A stretch of 64,000 nt of DNA, taken from the NCBI GenBank assembly GCA_024220525.1, contig JAMYWO010000130.1, forward strand, positions 57,755 to 121,754, given 5' to 3'. The notes beneath the pieces are model-generated. The model saw nothing but the letters and a program-made list of their open reading frames with translations. It made no database searches and had not been told where the DNA came from. The position numbers and the translations under genes were made by a program. The DNA comes from Cochliopodium minus (Eukaryota; Discosea; Himatismenida; Cochliopodiidae). Positions within the stretch are counted from its first letter, which is position 1; the number at the start of each line of letters is the position of its first letter. Shown one piece after another: positions 60,341 to 64,000 of the stretch.

Positions 60341-60496
60341 ATGGGAAATTTATTGAATACGAATAACGATGATGATCTCAATCCGAAGAATTTTTGTGTA
60401 TTGTATAACAAAAGGATAGATAATGATAGCTTTTCTTTTTGTCCATATTGTGGTGGAAAGTTGAATGAAGGAACTCATCAGGCATGTGAAAAATAA
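60341..60496 (+). CDS. Small zinc-ribbon protein (51 residues)
   Basis: Intronless reading frame with an A-tract before the ATG. It starts MGNLL, a possible N-myristoylation signal, then NFCVLYNKRIDNDSFSFCPY and CGGKL. The final CPYCGGKL is a typical second half of a zinc ribbon, while the first half has only one clear Cys. I considered and rejected that it is exon 1 of the kinase downstream. Function unknown; expression needs RNA evidence. Confidence 0.6.
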   Translation: MGNLLNTNNDDDLNPKNFCVLYNKRIDNDSFSFCPYCGGKLNEGTHQACEK

Positions 60497-60632
60497 ACAA
60501 ATAAAAACCCAATTTATTTATAGATTCATGTATATAATACACCTAAATATACTTTTTTTTGAAAATATTCTCTTTCTTAATATATATTTCGAAATTTATA
60601 ATGCCTGAAAATAACATCAATTGTTTAAACAG

Positions 60633-63373
60633 GAAGTAAGATTTGAAGATATCAAATGTAATTTCGGTGGGGAAGATTTATTGGGCAAAGGAACATATGC
60701 CAAAGTATATAAGGGGGTGCTTTGGGGAGTTCCGATAGCGATCAAAGTGCCCAATCTGGAGATGATCTTGTCCTACAAGGAGATCTCCCTGCACAACAAT
60801 CTCAAGATGAGGCAATTGCAACCGATAGATGAAGGAGAAGAAGAAGAGGCAAAGGAAGATAATCAAGAAGAAGGGCAGGATGATAATTATAGTGGAGAAA
60901 AAAAGGGTAAAAAAAGAATAAATGATTTAAAAAAAAGAGATATTCAAAATATAAATTCTATGAATCCAATAGTTAGAGAAACTTTTTCATTTTAACTATT
61001 TTTACATAATTTCAAATTCATAACAATCGAAAGATATAGAAACAAAAGATTAAATATAAAATAAAACCCTTTAATTGAATGTTGGTTGAACTAAAAACAT
61101 TAATTTAGTTTTTTTTTTTTGTTTTTTAATAGCTCAAAAAGCAAATTTTGGAAGTTTTTTTTTTTTTTTTAAATTCATGAATCTTTAAATTTACTTTTTT
61201 AAAAAATAATTATTTATTAGACTTTAAAAGAATTCAAAATAATTAATTACCCTCAATTGATTTGTTTCCAAAAAAAAAAAAATTAATTTTTTATACCGAT
61301 TCACGAGAAATGTAAAAAAAATTTTAAAAAAACATTAACTTTTCAAGCAGAAAGCAGGGAAGAAGAAGAAGAAGAAGAAGGAGAAGAGGGAGAAGAGGGA
61401 GAAAACAGCAAGAGTGAGGAAGAGGGAGAAGGAGACAGCGAAGAGAGCGACATCGGAGAACAAGAGGAGAACATCAGGGAAGCCTACATGGAGAGATACC
61501 AGAACGCCCTCGACGAGCTCGTGATGCTCCGTGAGTTGAACCATCCGAGCATCTGTCTCCTCATCGGGACTTGCTTCGTCAAGCAAAATGAGAAGAAAAA
61601 ACTTTTGTTGATTTATGAATTGATGGATGGTGATTTGAACTGCTCCATCAAAAACTTGCAGGATGACCCTCCTCACATGGTTGACCGTATCAAAATTTGT
61701 TATCAGATTGGAAGTGCTTTGGCATATGTGGGTAACATGGTTTCTTTGTTATTTAATAATTTTTTTTTTTTTTTATTTTTTATTTTTTTTTAATTTTTCA
61801 TTTTTTATTTAAATATTTCATTTTTTTATTTCAAATTTTTTTATTTTATTTTATTATTTTTAATCTTTATTTTGTGATTTAAATTTAATGTTGTTTAATT
61901 TGATTGGTTAAATTTATTCATAATTTTTATTTTCACATTTTTTTAATATTTTTTTACTTTATCATTCCAATTTTAATTTATTTTTTCATCTTTTTTTTTT
62001 AAGCTAGCAGGGATCATCCATGGAGATCTCAAACCTACCAACATCCTTCAAACTAAAAACAAACACTTTAAAGTGACAGTTTTGGACTTGCCACTTGGGA
62101 GACCAGACAAGATTTTGAGGAGGTGCTCCGATCTGGTTATTATTTTATTATTTGTTTTATTTTATTTTATTATTTTAATTAATTTTATTTTTATTTTTAT
62201 TTAATTTTTTATTTTGTATTTTTAAAATTTTGATAAGGTCCGCTCCAGAAATGTTAGATTACAAAATGGCCCTATTGTAAGCTTGATATTTACTCCTATG
62301 GCTATTTGCTCTGGCATGTGCTTTATGGAAAGAAGAAGGTAAAATTATACAAAATTTTTATTATTTTTATCAGTTATTTCTTTTTTTTAATTTTTTTGTT
62401 TATCTAATTTTATTTCATTTTATAAGATTTTTATTTTTTTGTGATTTATTTAAAATATTTTAAATTACTTAATTTGTTAATTTTTTTCATCATCAATTTA
62501 AATTTGACTAATTTTTATTTTTATTTTTTACTTTTCAATTTATCCATTTTTTACATTATTTTTAATTTTCATTTTCATTCAAAAAAGATGAACTGTGGCC
62601 AGATGTTGAAACAACGATGCAGCTGAAAGAAAAGATTTGTGAACAAAAGAAATTCCTCCTATCAATGAAATAGAATACATCCTTCTCTTCACAAATTAAT
62701 CCGTGGTTGTTTGAAATATAGCCCAACGAGAGGCCTTCTTGGTAAAAATAATTTTAATTTTGACTAAAATACATAAAAAATATAAATAAATGAATAATAA
62801 AACTATTAATCAAAAATAAAAAATAAAAATGAAATATTAAAGAATAAAGTTAATAAAATTAATTGTTAAAAATCTAAAAATAAAAAATCAAAAATAAAAA
62901 ATCAAAAATCAAAAATAAAAATAAAAATAAAAATAAGAAAAAAAAAATGAAAAATAAAAAATAAAAACTTTAAAAATAAAAATAAATGAAAAAATAAAAA
63001 TAATTAATAAACAATTAAATAAAAATATAAAGTAAAAATAAAAAATACTAAAAATCAAAAAATAAAATAAAAAAAATAAAAAAATGAAAAAAAATATTAA
63101 TAATCTAATAACAAAAATAAAAATAAAAATAAACTATTAAAAGGAACAAAATAATGAAGACATTGAGAAAATCAGCTATCTCTTTCTGCATCCCTGACAA
63201 AATGGCAGCACATTTTTGGAACGGCTCTTTTTGCGAGGAGGGAAGACTGTTCAAGGACGAGGTTCCCTACTCCACTTTCATTTATCATTTTTACAACTAT
63301 TTCGACATCAAAACCGGTTCTGACAATAACATAAATAATAACAATGGTTAATTTTAATTTTATTTTTGTTTTT

Positions 63374-63408
<35 letters not shown>

Positions 63409-63832
63409 TTAAATTTATATTAATTTTACATTATTTTCTATTTTATTTTATTTTTTATATTAATTTAATATTATTTTTATTTTTATTTTCTATTTTATTT
63501 TATTCCTTATTTATTTATTTTTATTTAATTTTTATCTTGATTGTTATTTATTCATTTTTTAATTTACATTTTTTATTCATTCATTTTCTCAATATTTTTT
63601 TTTTTATTTTTTCAATAATTTTTAAAAGAATTTTTTCTTATCATTCAGATTATTTTAATTTTATTTTTTTTTTTGAAAAAATAGAAAAAACAGTAAACAA
63701 TAAAACAATTAATAACTTTGACAAAAACGAAGTGAGCAGTTCAGATTTACATCTCAGTTCAGAGTTTGCCAAAGAAGACTTTTCCATCACAGAAGAACAA
63801 CTCAAGTCTCCTGTCCTTCCTCGCAGTAGAAG
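60633..63832 (+). pseudogene. TKL-like protein kinase gene, 3' exons frameshifted; acidic insert; degenerate DFG
   Basis: Clean exons: 60633-60906 (LLGKGTYAKVYKGVLWGVPIAIKVP), 61351-61727 (ERYQNALDELVMLRELNHPS, IYELMDGDL) and 62004-62122 (GIIHGDLKPTNIL, VTVLDLPLGRPDK), joining in phase. A Glu-rich acidic stretch is inserted between beta-3 and helix C. HRD is HGD and DFG is DLP, so it may be a pseudokinase. The following exons (62238-62338, 62588-62741, 63144-63346, about 63690-63832) keep recognisable kinase text (SAPEMLDYK, KLDIYSYGYLLWHVLYGKK, HKLIRGCLKYSPTRG) and a Cbl EF-hand-like segment (FCIPDKMAAHFWNGSF), but only with frame hops near 62268, 62652, 62683 and 63190. The start exon was not found. 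Confidence 0.55.
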
Positions 63833-63859
63833 GTTTTTTATTTTTTATTTTAAATTTAT

Positions 63860-64000
63860 TTTAATTTATTTTAATTTATTTTAAAATTTTTTTAATTTAT
63901 TTTAATTATTATAATTTATTTATTTTATTTTAATTTATTTTAATTTATTTTAATTTATTTTAATTTATTTTAATTTATTTTAATTTATTTTAATTTATTT
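63860..64000. repeat. 10-nt tandem repeat at the window end
   Basis: Runs of TTTTAATTTA units, very regular from about 63917 to the last base and imperfect before that. It lies in an intron of the kinase gene or just beyond it and continues past the window. Confidence 0.85.

Noticed and set aside
60341-60632. Zinc-ribbon ORF as first exon of the kinase gene
   Set aside because: The only phase-compatible donor would cut the ORF before its best zinc-ribbon half (CPYCGGKL).
5304-64000. tRNA, rRNA, snRNA or CRISPR
   Set aside because: No cloverleaf, rRNA core or regular spaced repeats were recognised; the repeats seen are simple-sequence or MITE-like.

Overview
The window is nuclear DNA of a unicellular eukaryote. 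It is very AT-rich, intergenic spaces are short, and almost every gene is split by GT...AG introns, usually about 45-260 nt. By splicing the genes by eye and requiring phase and protein-family continuity, I infer about 104 introns in 23 genes. Stop codons are TAA or TGA and never TAG, with no sign of a changed code. The gene set (DNA-PKcs, I/LWEQ actin-binding protein, Ras, DENN, RGS-like, soluble ABCH-type ABC protein, ER collagen-type hydroxylases) fits a free-living amoeboid protist such as Amoebozoa, Anaeramoebae or Heterolobosea. I cannot assign the species.

Layout: 1-269 end of a coiled-coil gene (+). 359-12139 is a minus-strand block: purple acid phosphatase, lysyl hydroxylase/glycosyltransferase, palmitoyl-protein thioesterase, prolyl 4-hydroxylase, and a TTC27-like gene with a disrupted 3' half. 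12595-15223 ABC ATPase (+). 15309-18110 Cys-cluster protein and eIF4A (-). 18547-21413 DENN-ankyrin protein (+). 21755-41208 minus block: F-box protein, PA-domain 7TM protein, AnmK-type sugar kinase, 2OG oxygenase, and a 12.6-kb DNA-PKcs gene. 41716-49116 plus block: RGS-like protein, C2-vWA protein, Ras-F-box fusion. 49168-52624 I/LWEQ protein and SOSS-B ssDNA-binding protein (-). 52684-54433 ERI1-type exonuclease fused to a phosphatase-like domain (+). 54575-57539 twin CX9C protein and 2OG oxygenase (-). 57998-63832 Sel1-repeat protein, tiny zinc-ribbon protein, and a damaged kinase gene (+).

The most striking feature is a set of coding microexons of 4, 4, 6, 8, 11, 11, 12 and 13 nt in four genes. 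Each is needed to keep frame and to restore catalytic or conserved motifs: HTD in the 2OG oxygenase, SGTS in AnmK, the substrate-side loop in PPT1, and the first strand of Ras. Other notable items are a Ras-F-box fusion, an exonuclease-phosphatase fusion, a MITE-like family with TIRs and TA target duplications lying only in introns, and two ~1-kb blocks where otherwise recognisable proteins are riddled with small indels.

Functional themes: ER/secretory enzymes (lysyl and prolyl hydroxylases, acid phosphatase, PPT1), DNA repair and nucleic-acid processing (DNA-PKcs, SOSS-B, ERI1), and Ras/G-protein/F-box signalling. Four 2OG-Fe(II) oxygenases of different families occur within the window.
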